A stretch of 64,000 nucleotides of DNA from Colletes latitarsis. Its lineage: Eukaryota; Arthropoda; Insecta; Hymenoptera; Colletidae. The position numbers were made by a program, and so were the translations under genes. The notes beneath the pieces were generated by a model, which saw nothing but the letters and a program-made list of their open reading frames with translations, was not told the DNA's origin and did no database searches. The DNA is taken from positions 10,044,001 through 10,108,000 of the forward strand of contig NC_135141.1 of NCBI RefSeq assembly GCF_051014445.1, in the 5' to 3' direction. This document shows, piece after piece, positions 13,101 through 23,889 of this stretch; position 1 is the first letter of the stretch, and the number at the start of each line of letters is the position of its first letter.

Positions 13101-14358
13101 AAACCGTTGTCGCAGGTTTGCGACTTTCGGTTTCGCTCCGAAAGGTCTCAAAATGCAGCAGAGCATGATGTCTGCCCTTGCACTTCGGGCACCCCTCCTC
13201 GGATGGACAACGCGCGTTTCCATGCTGAGGTGACAAGCAGAGAATGCACCGCTGGCTATCTTTTATAAACTGATAGCGGCGGTTCGGCGTCAAGTTTCTG
13301 AATGCACCACATTTGGTCATTCTGTGCTCAAGGCCACAAAATCCGCAAGTCACTGTTTTCTCAGCTGGACTTTCTAGAACGGAGTTGCGACTCCGTACTT
13401 TATGTTTCGGTGGGTGTTCGGTCGCAGGCTTGCTCGGACCTTCATCTAACATAGTTAGAGCCCTTGCATGCCCCTCCAGGAACTCTATCAGCTCGACATG
13501 CGAGGGATAGTCCGGGGTGAGACGCTGCGACCTTTCCCACTCAGCTTTCAGAGGCCCTTCTAAATGGCTTCGAATAGTATGGGCTAGCAGCCAATTTCGC
13601 TGCTGTAAAATCGTGCCCTGTTTTTCGAATGCCGCAAGGGCCTGTTTGAAAACGACGACGACCTGATTTAGGCTATCGAGATCATCTCTTTTGATCGTTT
13701 TCAGTTTGGTCAGTTGATTAAGCAATTTGGCGGTCACGATACGTGGTAACCCGAATTGTTCTTTCAGGGTTTTCCACGCCACTTCGAAATTCTCATCGGT
13801 AACTTCGAGGTGCGCGATCGTTGCCAACCCTTTATCCTCCAGACAGGCGTTCAGATATTGCAATCGATGCACATCTGCAAGCCTCGGATTATTTATTATG
13901 CCGGAGGTGAACAGATCCGCGAAATGTCTCCATTTACGTGGGTCACCTCCGAACTTGGGGAGCCGTTGTTTTGGAAGTTCGATAGCGACATCATGGGGGC
14001 TAACCGACGTGGGTGCCGCTTTTGATTCAGCGGCCAGTCTGGTCAGCTCCGTGGTAACGTACGCCTGGAATTCCATATATTCCGTCTCCTTATTCTCTAC
14101 GCCACCTTTTGCGAGGAAGTCGCACGTGTTGCGTTTCGCAGGGGCATATTTTCTCCGAATCGACAAGTACTGCTCAATAGCTTCCTTGTATTGTTCGGAT
14201 ACGGTGGCGAGCTTTGTCCTGAGGAGCTCCTCAGTGAACTGAGCTCGGCCACGTTTCTTTAAGTAAGAGATCGACCTTGACATCATGTCGAACCGGGTGA
14301 TCAGGTCGTCGAGATCGCCTTCGAACTCGCTTCGACCTTCATCCTTGGCGACAGACAT
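10138..14358 (-). CDS. Gag-Pol polyprotein of a BEL/Pao element, truncated in integrase
   Basis: The frame of 1,406 codons is open throughout; the last 30 or so residues are read from satellite DNA beyond the junction at 10231/10232. Seen in order: a Gag region resembling DUF1759 (about residues 125-300); cysteine-rich knuckles beginning CGFCGLEHRMTKC at about 336, followed by CILCLSPQHGNARC and CPKCKGRHH; a retropepsin-like site ALIDQGSESSFIS at about 490; reverse transcriptase with VADIEKMFRQ and the catalytic YVDD at about 902; RNase H-like DASLAAY at about 1082 and WTDSTIALAWL at about 1154; then HPIILPK at about 1368, where integrase zinc-binding begins and the element stops. The family normally continues with a DDE integrase core. 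The start codon at 14358 is the first ATG of a frame that begins with Gag-like sequence downstream of the leader. With no internal stop, the copy looks young or conserved until insertion. The protein would lack integrase. Confidence 0.88.
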   Translation of the reverse strand: MSVAKDEGRSEFEGDLDDLITRFDMMSRSISYLKKRGRAQFTEELLRTKLATVSEQYKEAIEQYLSIRRKYAPAKRNTCDFLAKGGVENKETEYMEFQAYVTTELTRLAAESKAAPTSVSPHDVAIELPKQRLPKFGGDPRKWRHFADLFTSGIINNPRLADVHRLQYLNACLEDKGLATIAHLEVTDENFEVAWKTLKEQFGLPRIVTAKLLNQLTKLKTIKRDDLDSLNQVVVVFKQALAAFEKQGTILQQRNWLLAHTIRSHLEGPLKAEWERSQRLTPDYPSHVELIEFLEGHARALTMLDEGPSKPATEHPPKHKVRSRNSVLESPAEKTVTCGFCGLEHRMTKCGAFRNLTPNRRYQFIKDSQRCILCLSPQHGNARCPSEEGCPKCKGRHHALLHFETFRSETESRKPATTVSSDKRPKKRYTAPPSRPQPAERAARTTTSQATTSQPGTSHCTALGADVPKAVLLATASVRVYGENGASRIARALIDQGSESSFISANLTNDLKFSRRKSPATVTGLGGGRTQQIKYSVQMHLGTVQDTAPIVETRAYIVHKITSYASPLAGALKCDALRDLPLADPNPASGQPIEVLIGADLYAQIIRPGFRRISSTGPIAQETAFGWILSGPINAKGSKNKTLRTLHCNVLESLDTAIRKFWEVEELPSTSVHTKAEEECETHFQKTVARDATGRFVVRLPFSYPRPDEALGNSYRIALSALGRLRKKLDTDQTLVREYTTFLEEYEELGHMTRIEPIDETRLYIPHRAVIRTESATTKLRVVFNATSRTTGGRSLNDILHVGPKLQNDITSVLTRWRLYEYVLVADIEKMFRQILVAPQDRRFQCILWRTPENEQLNAFELNTVTYGTACAPYLSMRTLLELKNQDGHRYPLAAPILEQDIYVDDVFMGAPDTSLLEKIRNQVCELLQRGGFKLRKWAGNSPLLLRNIPQSAHSHAVDLTLFDDSELKVLGLRWIPSGDYFYFNLQRFQPSALPMTKRNLFSEIAKLFDPLGWLSPVVIRAKILMQSQWLEKIQWDDQISANTLNTWNTFCVDWSSLNKLKIPRWINYGADTISVEIHGFCDASLAAYSAVTYLRVTTMSNVTSSTLIMAKTRVAPIKTQSIPVLELNGAVLLAELIVHVEKSLSLKVDRIICWTDSTIALAWLRKHASTWKILIANRVSKVQTLLPKAEWRHVPTRFKPADLNSRGVEAAELLQSKLWISGPSWLTESKDCWPKTPSSIETEEGKRKVHAHVAIPEKEWEFVFRFSTWNKLLRVTAYCLRLRGPMQGERRSYDATTVDASEMQLASERIVRYIQRTHFAKEYRCLKNHRKIPAKSTLKSLNPFLDDKDVLRVGGRLENTTLSWETKHPIILPKQSGSSYRILRILVGQIPGFFCCGSRSNVVPH
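10227..10231. repeat. Target-site duplication, left copy (BEL element)
   Basis: CAGAT is the last satellite sequence before the element. It is repeated exactly at 16021-16025. The GATCGAA landmark lies at 10111 on the left and 16081 on the right; after subtracting the element and one CAGAT, exactly 176 bp remain, which is one uninterrupted monomer. Confidence 0.85.
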
Positions 14359-14966
14359 GGTGATCTCTAATTCGAGGATTTTACAATCTACTCGAAATTA
14401 AGTGGTCCCGTAAGCAGCGACTTACGTGAACGTACTGCAACTCTTTCCTTTTCTTTCAACCTCAATCCGGCTCGAAGGACCGTTTGTTAGAAACTAAGGG
14501 TTCTAACCGGGGTCCGGACGAGGGAAATACTAGGGAGAGTGATTGATAAGTTTTTATTTTGTAATTTTCACTTGTCGCGAAGCGACAAGCCGTTTATTTA
14601 AATTTAACAAAAAAAATGAAAAAAATAAAAAAATATAAATTACAAAAAAAAGAATTATTTTTTTAATCCAGCCAGGGGTGTGGCTTCACCGGCGTTGCCC
14701 CGGTTGGGATGGACCTTGGTTGCTGTAACAAAGGTTTGTTCAGATTAAATACGTGCGTACACGTATCGTAAACACGCTCGTCAGCTGCTCGCCTCGCTCT
14801 CCTAGCGACCAGCGGTGCGCAGGGAGGGGGGAATCAGCTGTCGTTTAACGTGAATCAGTGGACTGTAAATTTGTACTTGTACGCTGATAATTATTTATTG
14901 AAATTATCAGCGATACTTTTGCCCTGAACAGAAGAGAATTCACTCGTATCTGTCGGGGGCGACTTA
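14359..14966 (-). other. 5' leader of the BEL/Pao element
   Basis: Untranslated stretch between the primer-binding site and the gag-pol start codon. It contains an A/T-rich low-complexity run at about 14605-14665. No other coding region is supported. A TTTATT (AATAAA on the element strand) occurs at about 14892, but outside the LTR, so I do not call it the element's polyadenylation signal. Confidence 0.7.
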
Positions 14967-14984
14967 GCCACGGACGGGTCACCA
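14967..14984 (-). promoter_or_regulatory. Primer-binding site of the BEL/Pao element
   Basis: On the minus strand TGGTGACCCGTCCG begins two bases after the LTR end. Primer-binding sites begin with TGG because they pair with the CCA end of a tRNA. A TGGTGACCC start placed a couple of bases after the LTR is, as I recall, common among BEL/Pao elements. The tRNA species is not assigned. This site fixes the inner LTR edge at 14987. Confidence 0.7.
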
Positions 14985-14986
14985 AA

Positions 14987-16020
14987 TGGAGGTCGTAAAG
15001 CTCCAAATGGGTGGATCCCGTGAGCACGCTCTCCGTGCGGGTGACGTAGGAACGTCGTGCGAGGAGATTTCCTGCGACACTGTAAAATTACTGCACGGCG
15101 ACCGTTTCTACCGGGGACCGTGACAGTAAAGTGTCCTTTGCAAAAAATCCCTCGCGGGTCCAACCGCACTATAAAGCCTACCCGGCGACCGTGTTGCACG
15201 GGGACCGTATTTGGTAGGCGGCGTGACGGAAGGTGAGGCGACCTTGAACCCGAACTCCTCCGTAGGGTGTACGGTCGACTCGTACACCGACGGGTTTTTG
15301 GAGAGGGTTTTTTGGCGACCTTTGCACGAAGAGCACTCCACGAGGCGGTACCGATTCAACGGTATGACCTTTGGGAGGCTCCAAAGCCGTATAGCTTTAA
15401 AGGGATTCTGGGTGGGTGCACCCTGAGTCCCTTACGTCGCGGTCGCGGCAACGACTGCAACGTACAATCCTTTCTAGCGAAGGCGGTCGCGTCACGCGCA
15501 GCGTGTATTACGACCTCCCTTTTTTCGCAGGTAGATTGTTCTGGGAAACTCTAACCGCAGCAACGGAGAGAATTCTTTGTTATACAAGTCCAAATGTTAT
15601 ATGCGAGTCCGTACTTGAGGAGCGAGATCTTCTGGGATCCGCTCCCGTTGGCAGTCGGCTCGTGAATAATTACGAATATCGTCGCGGATCGACAGACGAA
15701 CACTCGGTCGCGCCTTGTCGTCGCGACGCGGCGCTGCCGAATTCAGCTGTCGATCTCTTTTCAATATATTATACGGTTCTCTCTCTCGACGCTGACGTCA
15801 CGATACCGTTTAAACCGGTGCGAAGCGAATCTTCGCGTGAGGTCGGCGTACAAAAACACGTAAACGGCCGCGGTTTTAAATCGTCCGAACGTTCAACGAA
15901 CCTGACGAACGCTTAACCTTCCGCAGTGTCACGTACACAAACGGATACGGGAATCGCAGCCGAGAATTTAATGTTTTCAGACTAACGCGATTTTAAATAG
16001 TTTTTTAACATATTTAAACA
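14987..16020 (-). repeat. 5' LTR of the BEL/Pao element (only LTR present)
   Basis: The LTR is inferred from its ends: on the element strand it starts TGTTTAAATATG at 16020 and ends GACCTCCA at 14987, two bases before the primer-binding site. The length of 1,034 bp is long but acceptable for an LTR. There is no second copy in the window, so the ends could not be confirmed by comparing LTRs. Inside are two imperfect 26-bp direct repeats (15096-15121 and 15183-15208, both starting CGGCGACCGT and ending CGGGGACCGT) and an 8-bp stem with a 7-base loop (15266-15273 with 15281-15288). Open frames crossing this region in either direction show no protein family that I recognise. Confidence 0.75.
15763..15800 (-). 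promoter_or_regulatory. Candidate U3 promoter: CRE-like palindrome plus TATA-like box
   Basis: Reading the element strand, the palindrome TGACGTCA (15793-15800) precedes the A/T-rich TATAATATATT (15763-15773) by about 20 bp, inside the upstream part of the LTR where a promoter is expected. TGACGTCA is the classical CREB/ATF site. Use in this element is inferred only from position. Confidence 0.4.
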
Positions 16021-16025
16021 CAGAT
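16021..16025. repeat. Target-site duplication, right copy (BEL element)
   Basis: CAGAT, identical to 10227-10231, is the first satellite sequence after the element and leads directly into the expected CATTGCAAATACC of the monomer. Confidence 0.85.
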
Positions 16026-16440
16026 CATTGCAAATACCAGACCTAACACAAACCTAACCGGTGCTATCTTCTAATATATTGATCGAACCCAGGTTTAATT
16101 GACTGTTTCAGTGTGGTACCACATAACTACGTGATCCAAACCAGAAAAAAACTCAGGATATGGCCATCAAGTATACGAAAAATGCGAAAATGTGAGCCAG
16201 ATGAGGGCAAATCCGAGACATAACCCCGACCTAACCGGTGGTACCCTCTAAAATATTGATCGAATCCAGGTTAAGTTGACAGTTTCAGTGTGGTTCCACA
16301 TTATTACGTGATCCAAACCAGAGAAAAACCCAGGATCTGGCCAACAAGTATGCGAAAAATGCGAACGTATGAGCCAGATTGGTGCAAATCCCAGACCATA
16401 CACAAACATAACCAGTGTTATCCTCTAAAGTATTGATCGA

Positions 16441-17021
16441 ATCCAGGTTTAGTTGACACTTTCAGTGTGGCTCCACATTACTACGTGATCCAGCCAGAGA
16501 AAAACCCAGGATCCGGCCAACAAGTATGCGAAAAATGCGAAAGTATGACCCAGATGAGGGTAAATCCGAGACCTAACTCAGACCTAACCGGTGATATCCT
16601 GTAAAATATTGGTCGAAAGCAGGTTTAATTGACTGTTTCAGTGTAGTACCACATTACTACATTATCCCAACCAGAAAAAACCCAGGATCTGGCCAACAGG
16701 TATGCGAAAAATGCGAAAGTATGAGCCAGATGGGGGCAAATCCCAGACCAAACACAAACCTATCCGGTGTTATCCCCTAAAATATTGATCGAATCCACGT
16801 TTAGTTGACAATTTTAGTGTGGTTCCACATTACTACGTGATCCAAGCCAGAAAAATACCCAGGATCTGGCGAACAGGTTTGCGAAAAATGTGAAAGTATG
16901 AGACAACTGAGGGCAAATCACAGACGTGACCCAGACCTAGCCGGTGGTATCCTGTAATATATTGATCGTATCCAGGTTTAATTGACTGTATCAGTGTGGT
17001 ACCACATTACTACGTGATCCA
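16441..17021 (+). repeat. Second copy of the 9060-9640 multi-monomer block
   Basis: Carries the same rare variants in the same order as 9060-9640, with scattered substitutions. It lies nine monomers away once the BEL insertion is discounted. Confidence 0.75.
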
Positions 17022-18064
17022 AACCAGAAAAAGCCCAAGATCAGGCCAACAAGTATGCGAAGAATGCGGAAGTATGAGCCAGATGAGGGCAAATCCGAGA
17101 CCTAACTCAGACCTAATCGGTGGTATCCTCTATAATATTCATCGAATCCAGGTTTAATTGACTGTTTCAGTGTGGAACCACATTACTACGATATCCACAG
17201 CAGAAAAAACCCAGGATCTGGCAAGCAAGTATGCGAAAAATGCGGAAGTAGGAGCCAGATGATGGCAAATACCAGACCAAACACAAACCTAACCTCTGTT
17301 GTCCCCTAAAATATTGGTCGAATCCAGGTTTAATTGACTGTTTCAGTGTGGTACCACATTACTACGTGATCCAAAGCAGAAAAAGCCCAGGATCTGGACA
17401 ACAAGTATGCGAAAATGCGCAAGTATGAGCCAGACGAGGGCAATTCCCAGACCTAACACAAACCTAACCGGTGTTATCCTCTAAAATATGGATCGAATCC
17501 AGGTTTCATTGACTGTTTCAGTGTGGAACCACATTACTGCGATATCCAAACCAGAAAAAACCCAGGATCTGGCAAGCAAGTATGCCAAAAATGCGAAAGT
17601 ATGAGCCACATAATTGCAAATACCAGACATAACACAAACCTATCCGGTGTTATCCACTTAAATCTTGATCGAATCCAGGTTTAATTGACTGTTTCGGTGT
17701 GGTACCACATTACTACGTGATCCAAACCAGAAAAGGCCCAGGGTCTGGCCGACAAGTATGAGAAGAATGCGATATGATGAGCCAGATCATTGCAAATCCA
17801 AGACCTAACTCAGACCTAATCGGTGGTATTCTCTATAATATTCATCGAATCCAGGTTTAATTGACTGTTTCAGTGTGGAACCACATTACTACGATATCCA
17901 CAGCAGAAAAAACCCAGGATCTGGCAAGCAAGTATGCGAAAAATGCGGAAGTAGGAGCCACATAATTGCAAATACCAGACATAACACAAACCTATCCGGT
18001 GTTATCCACTTAAATCTTGATCGAATCCAGGTTTAATTGACTGTTTCAGTGTGGTACCACATCA

Positions 18065-20005
18065 CTACGTTATCCAAACCATAAAAAACCCAGGATCTGG
18101 CCAACAAGTATCCGAAAAATGCGAATGTATGAGCAAGATGGGGGCAAATCCCAGACCAAACACAAACCTAATCGGTGCTATCCTCTAAAATAGAGATCGA
18201 AACCAGGTTTAATTGACTGTTTCAGTTTGAAACCACATTACTACGATATCCAAACCAGAAAAAGCCCAAGATCAGGCCAACAAGTATGCGAAGATTGCGA
18301 TATGATGAGCCAGATCATTGCAAATACCAGACCTAACACAAACCTAACCGGTGTAATCCTCTAAAATATTGATCGAATCCAGGTTTAGTTGACTGTTTCA
18401 GTGTGGAACCACATTACTGCGATATCCAAACCAGAAAAAGCCCAGGATCTGGCCAACAAGTATGCGAAGAATGCGATATGATGAGCCAGATCATTGCAAA
18501 TACCAGACCTAACACAAACCTAACCGGAGTTATCCTCTAATATATTGATCGTATCCAGGTTTGATTGACTGTTTCTGTGTGGTACCACATTACTACGTTA
18601 CCAAACCATAAAAAACCCAGGATCTGGCCAACAAGTATGCGAAAAATGCGAAAGTATGAACCAGATGGGGGCATGTCCCAGACCTAACACAGACCTAACC
18701 GGTGGTATCCTCTAATATATTGATCGTATCCAGGTTTAATTGACTGTTTCTCTGTGGTACCACGTTACTACGTGATCCAAACCAGAGAAAGCACAGGACC
18801 TGGTCAACAAGTATGCGAAGAATGCGAAATGATGAGCCAGGTCATTGCTAATACCTGACCTATCACAAACCTGACCGGTGTTATCCTCTAAAATATTGAT
18901 CAAATCCAGGTTTAATTGACTGTTTCATTGTGGAACCACATTACTACGATATCCAAAGCAGAAAAAACCCAAGTTCTGGCCAACAAGTATGCGAAAAATG
19001 CGAAAGTATGAGCCAGATCATTGCAAACACCAGACCTATCCCTAACCTAACCGGTGTTATCCTCTAATGTATTGATCGTATCCAGGTTTGATTGACTGTT
19101 TCAGTGGGGTACCACATTACTACGTGATCCAAACCAGAAGTAGCCCAGGATCTGTCCAACAAGTATGTGGAAAATGCGAAGGTATGAGCCAGATGATTGC
19201 AAATACCAGACCTAACACAAACCTAACCGGTGTTATGCTCTAAAATATAGATCGAATCCAGGTTTCATTGACTGTTTCAGTGTGGAACCACATTACTACG
19301 ATATCCAAACCAGAAAAAACACAGGATCTGGCAAGCAAGTATGCCAAAAATGCGAATGTATGAGCCACATAATTGCAAATACCAGACATAACACAAACCT
19401 ATCCGGTGTTATCCACTTAAATCTTGATCGAATCCAGGTTTAATTGACTGTTTCGGTGTGGTACCGCATTACTACGTTATCCAAACCACAAAATACCCAG
19501 GATCTGGCCAGCAAGTATGCCAAAAATGCGAAAGTATGAGGCAGATAATTGCAAATACCAGACCTAACATAAACCCAACTGGTGTTATCCACTTAAATGT
19601 TGATCGAATCCAAGTTTCATTCGCAGTCTCAGTATGGTACCGCATTACTACGTTATCCAAACCAGAATGTAACCTCATGATCTGGCTAACAAGTATGCGA
19701 AAAATGCGAAAGTATGAGCAAGACCTGGGCAATTCCCAGGCCTAACTCGGACCTAACCGGAGTTATCCTCTAAAATATTGATCGAAAGCAGGTTTAATTG
19801 ACTGTTTCAGTGTGGTACCACATTACTACGTTATCAAAACCATAAAAATCCCCGGATATGGCCATCAAGTATACGAAAAATGCGAAAGTATGAGCCAGAT
19901 GGGGCAAATCCGAGACCTAACCCAGACCTAACCGGTGCTATTCTCGAATATATTGAACGAACCCAGGTTTAATTGACTGCTTCAGTGTGGTACCACATTA
20001 CTACG
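18065..20005 (+). repeat. Higher-order repeat block, copy 1 (about 11 monomers)
   Basis: This stretch recurs at 22125-23889 with few substitutions. The offset is 4,060 bp at the left side (23 monomers) and 3,884 bp at the right side (22 monomers), because one monomer near 18830-19000 is missing from the second copy. Shared rare variants include GTATCCGAAAAATGCG, TTTCTCTGTGGTACC and TGAACGAACCC. Confidence 0.85.
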
Positions 20006-22124
20006 TTATCCACACCAGAAAAAAACCATGGTGTCTGGCCAAGAGGTATGCCAAAATCTGCGAAAGTATGAGCCAGATGAGTGCAAATCCAAGACCTAAC
20101 TCATACCTAACCGGTGGCATCCTCTAAAATATTGATCAACTGCAGGTTTAATGGACTGTTTCAGTGTGGTCCCACATTACTACATTATCCAAACGGAAAA
20201 AAAACCTCTTGATCTGGCCTAAAAGTATGCGAGAACTGCGAAAGTATGACCCAGATGGGTGCAAATCCCAGACCAAACCCAGACCTAACCGGTGTTATCC
20301 CCTAAAATAGAAATCGAGTCCAGGTTTAATTGACAGTTTCAGTGTGGTACCGCATTACTACGTTATCCAAACCAGAAAAAAACCACCGTGTCTGGCCAAG
20401 AAGTATGCGAAAAAGCGAAAGTATGAGCCAGACGAGGGCACTTCCCAGACCTAACTCAGAACTATCCGGTGTTATCCCCTAAAATATTGGTCGAATCCAG
20501 GTCTAGTTGACAGTTTCAGTGTGGTTCCACATTACTACGTGATCCAAAAGAGAAAATAACCCAGGATCTGGCCAGCAAGTATGCGAAGAATGCGAAAGTA
20601 TGAGCCAGATGAGGGCAAATCCGAGACATAACCCAGACCTAATCGGTGTTATCCTCTAAAATATTTATCGACTCTTGGTTTAATTGACTGTTTCAGTGTG
20701 GTACCACATTACTACCTTATCCACACCAGAAAAAAGCCACAGTGACTGGCCAAGAAGTATGCGAAAATTGCGAAAGTATGAGCCAGTTGAGTGCAAATCC
20801 ACGACCTAACTCATACCTAACCGGTGGTATCCTCTAAAATATTGATCAACTCCAGGTTTAATTGAATGTTTCAGTGTGGTCCCACATTACTACATTATCC
20901 AAACCGAAAAAAAGCTCTTGATCTGGCCCAAAAGTATGCGAAAACAGCGAAAGTATGAGCCAGATGGGTGCAAATCCCAGAACAAACCCAGACCTAACCG
21001 GTGTTATCCTCCAAAATATTGATCGAAAGCAGGTTTAATTGACTGTTTCAGTGTGGTACTACATTACTACGTTAACCAAACCAGAAAAAAACCCAGGGTC
21101 TGGCCAACAAGGATGCGGAAATGCGAAGGTATGAGCCAGACGACGGCAATTCCCAGACCTAACTCAGACCTAACCGGTGTTATGCTCTAAAATATTGATC
21201 AAATCCTGGTTTAATTGACTGTTTCAGTGTGGAGCCACATTACTACGTGATCCAAAACAGAAAAAGCCCAGGATCTGGCCAACATGTTTGCGAAAAATGC
21301 AAACGTATGAACCAGATGGGGGCAAGTCCCAGACCTAACACAAGCCTAACCGCTGTTATCCCCTAAAATATTGATCGAACGCAGGTTAAATTGCCAGTTT
21401 CAGTGTGGTACCACATTCCTACGTTAAACAAACCAGAAAAAAACCCGGGATCTGTCCAACAGGTATGCGAATAGTGCGAAAGTATGTGCCAGATGGGGGC
21501 AAATCCCAGACCAAACACAAACCTATCCGGTGTTACACCCTAAAATATTGATCGAATCCAGGTTTAGTTGACAGTTTTAGTGTGGATCCACATTACTACC
21601 TGATCCAAACCAGAAAAAGCCCAGGATCTGGACAACAAGTATGCGAAAATGCGCAAGTATGTGCCAGACGAGGGCAATTCCCAGACCTAACTCGGACCTA
21701 ACCGGTGTTATCCTCTGAAATATTGATCGAACGCAGGTTTAATTGACTGTTTCAGTGTGGTACCACATTACTACGTTAAACAAACCAGAAAAAAACCCAG
21801 GATCTGTCCAACAGGTATGCGAATAGTGCGAAAGTATGTGCCAGATGGGGGCAAATCCCAGACCAAACACAAACCTATCCGGTGTTACACCCTAAAATAT
21901 CGATCGAATCCAGGTTTAGTTGACAGTTTTAGTGTGGTTCCACATTACTACCTGATCCAAACCAGAGAAAAACCCAGGATCTGGCCAACAAGTATGCGAA
22001 GAATGCGAAAGTATGAGACAACTGAGGGCAAATCCCAGATCTGAGCCAGACCTAACCGGTGGTATCCTCTAATATATTGATGGTATCCAGGTTTTATTGA
22101 CTGTTTCAGTGTGGTACCACATTA

Positions 22125-23889
22125 CTACGTTATCCAAACCTTAAAAAACCCAGGATCTGGCCAACAAGTATCCGAAAAATGCGAATGTATGAGCAAGATG
22201 GGGGCAAATCCCAGAAAAAACACAAACCTAATCGGTGCTATCCTCTAAAATAGAGATCGAAACCAGGTTTAATTGACTGTTTCAGTTTGAAACCACATTA
22301 CTACGATATCCAAACCAGAAAAAGCCCAGGATCAGGCCAACAAGTATGCGAAGATTGCGATATGATGAGCCAGATCATTGCAAATACCAGACCTAACACA
22401 AACCTAACCGGTGTTATCCTCTAAAATATTGATCGAATCCAGGTTTAGTTGACTGTTTCAGTGTGGAACCACATTACTGCTATATCCAAACCAGAAAAAG
22501 CCCAGGATCTGGCCAACAAGTATGCGAAGAATGCGATATGATGAGCCAGATCATTGCAAATACCAGACCTAACACAAACCTAACCGGAGTTATCCTCTAA
22601 TATATTGATCGTATCCAGGTTTGATTGACTGTTTCTGTGTGGTACCACATTACTACGTTACCAAACCATAAAAAACCCAGGATCTGGCCAACAAGTATGC
22701 GAAAAATGCGAAAGTATGAACCAGATGGGGGCATGTCCCAGACCTAACACAGACCTAACCGGTGGTATCCTCTAATATATTGATCGTATCCAGGTTTAAT
22801 TGACTGTTTCTCTGTGGTACCACGTTACTACGTGATCCAAACCAGAGAAAGCACAGGACCTGGCCAACAAGTATGCGAAAAATGCGAAAGTATGAGCCAG
22901 ATCATTGCAAACACCAGACCTATCCCTAACCTAACCGGTGTTATCCTCTAATGTATTGATCGTATCCAGGGTTGATTGACTGTTTCAGTGGGGTACCACA
23001 TTACTACGTGATCCAAACCAGAAGTAGCCCAGGATCTGTCCAACAAGTATGTGGAAAATGCGAAGGTATGAGCCAGATGATTGCAAATACCAGACCTAAC
23101 ACAAACCTAACCGGTGTTATCCTCTAAAATATAGATCGAATCCAGGTTTCATTGACTGTTTCAGTGTGGAACCACATTACTACGATATCCAAACCAGAAA
23201 AAACACAGGATCTGGCAAGCAAGTATGCCAAAAATGCGAATGTATGAGCCACATAATTGCAAATACCAGACATAACACAAACCTATCCGGTGTTATCCAC
23301 TTAAATCTTGATCGAATCCAGGTTTAATTGACTGTTTCGGTGTGGTACCGCATTACTACGTTATCCAAACCACAAAACACCCAGGATCTGGCCAGCAAGT
23401 ATGCCAAAAATGCGAAAGTATGAGCCAGATGATTGCAAATACCAGTCCTAACACAAACCCAACTGGTGTTATCCACTTAAATGTTGATCGAATCCAGGTT
23501 TTATTGGCAGTTTCAGTATGGTACCGCATTACTACGTTATCCAAACCAGAATGTAACCTCATGATCTGGCTAACAAGTATGCGAAAAATGCGAAAGTATG
23601 AGCAAGACCTGGGCAATTCCCAGGCCTAACTCGGACCTAACCGGAGTTATCCTCTAAAATATTGGTCGAAAGCAGGTTTAGTTGACTGTTTCAGTGTGGT
23701 ACCACATTACTACGTTATCAAAACCATAAAAATCCCCGGATATGGCCATCAAGTATGCGAAAAATGCGAAAGTATGACCCAGATGGGGCAAATCCGAGAC
23801 CTAACCCAGACCTAACCGGTGCTATTCTCGAATATATTGAACGAACCCAGGTTTAATTGACTGCTTCAGTGTGGTACCACATTACTACG
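22125..23889 (+). repeat. Higher-order repeat block, copy 2 (about 10 monomers)
   Basis: Near-identical to 18065-20005 but lacking one internal monomer, a one-unit deletion or insertion typical of unequal exchange. A related monomer with the same GTATGAGCAAGATGGGG variant occurs again near 24480, 13 monomers further on. Confidence 0.85.

Larger units (their letters stand above)
10232..16020 (-). mobile_element. 3'-truncated BEL/Pao LTR retrotransposon
   Basis: This minus-strand element of 5,789 bp sits in the satellite. In element order it has a 5' LTR (14987-16020), a primer-binding site (about 14967-14984), a leader of about 0.6 kb and one gag-pol frame from 14358 leftwards. Aspartic protease, YVDD reverse transcriptase and RNase H joined in one frame with a Gag containing cysteine-rich knuckles are the BEL/Pao arrangement. 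The integrase core, polypurine tract and 3' LTR are absent: the sequence ends at 10232, inside the integrase zinc-binding region. The termini nevertheless look like integration ends. The + strand starts TGTTT and ends AAACA, a 5-bp terminal inverted repeat, and CAGAT flanks both sides. The element cannot move by itself because integrase and one LTR are missing. Confidence 0.9.

Noticed and set aside
10143..14242. Several plus-strand frames within the BEL gag-pol region (for example 12304-12942).
   Set aside because: They are shadows of the 1,406-codon minus-strand frame, with no family resemblance.
15211..15916. Overlapping open frames in both directions in the LTR.
   Set aside because: No motif is recognised, and the region is bounded as an LTR by TG...CA ends and an adjoining primer-binding site.
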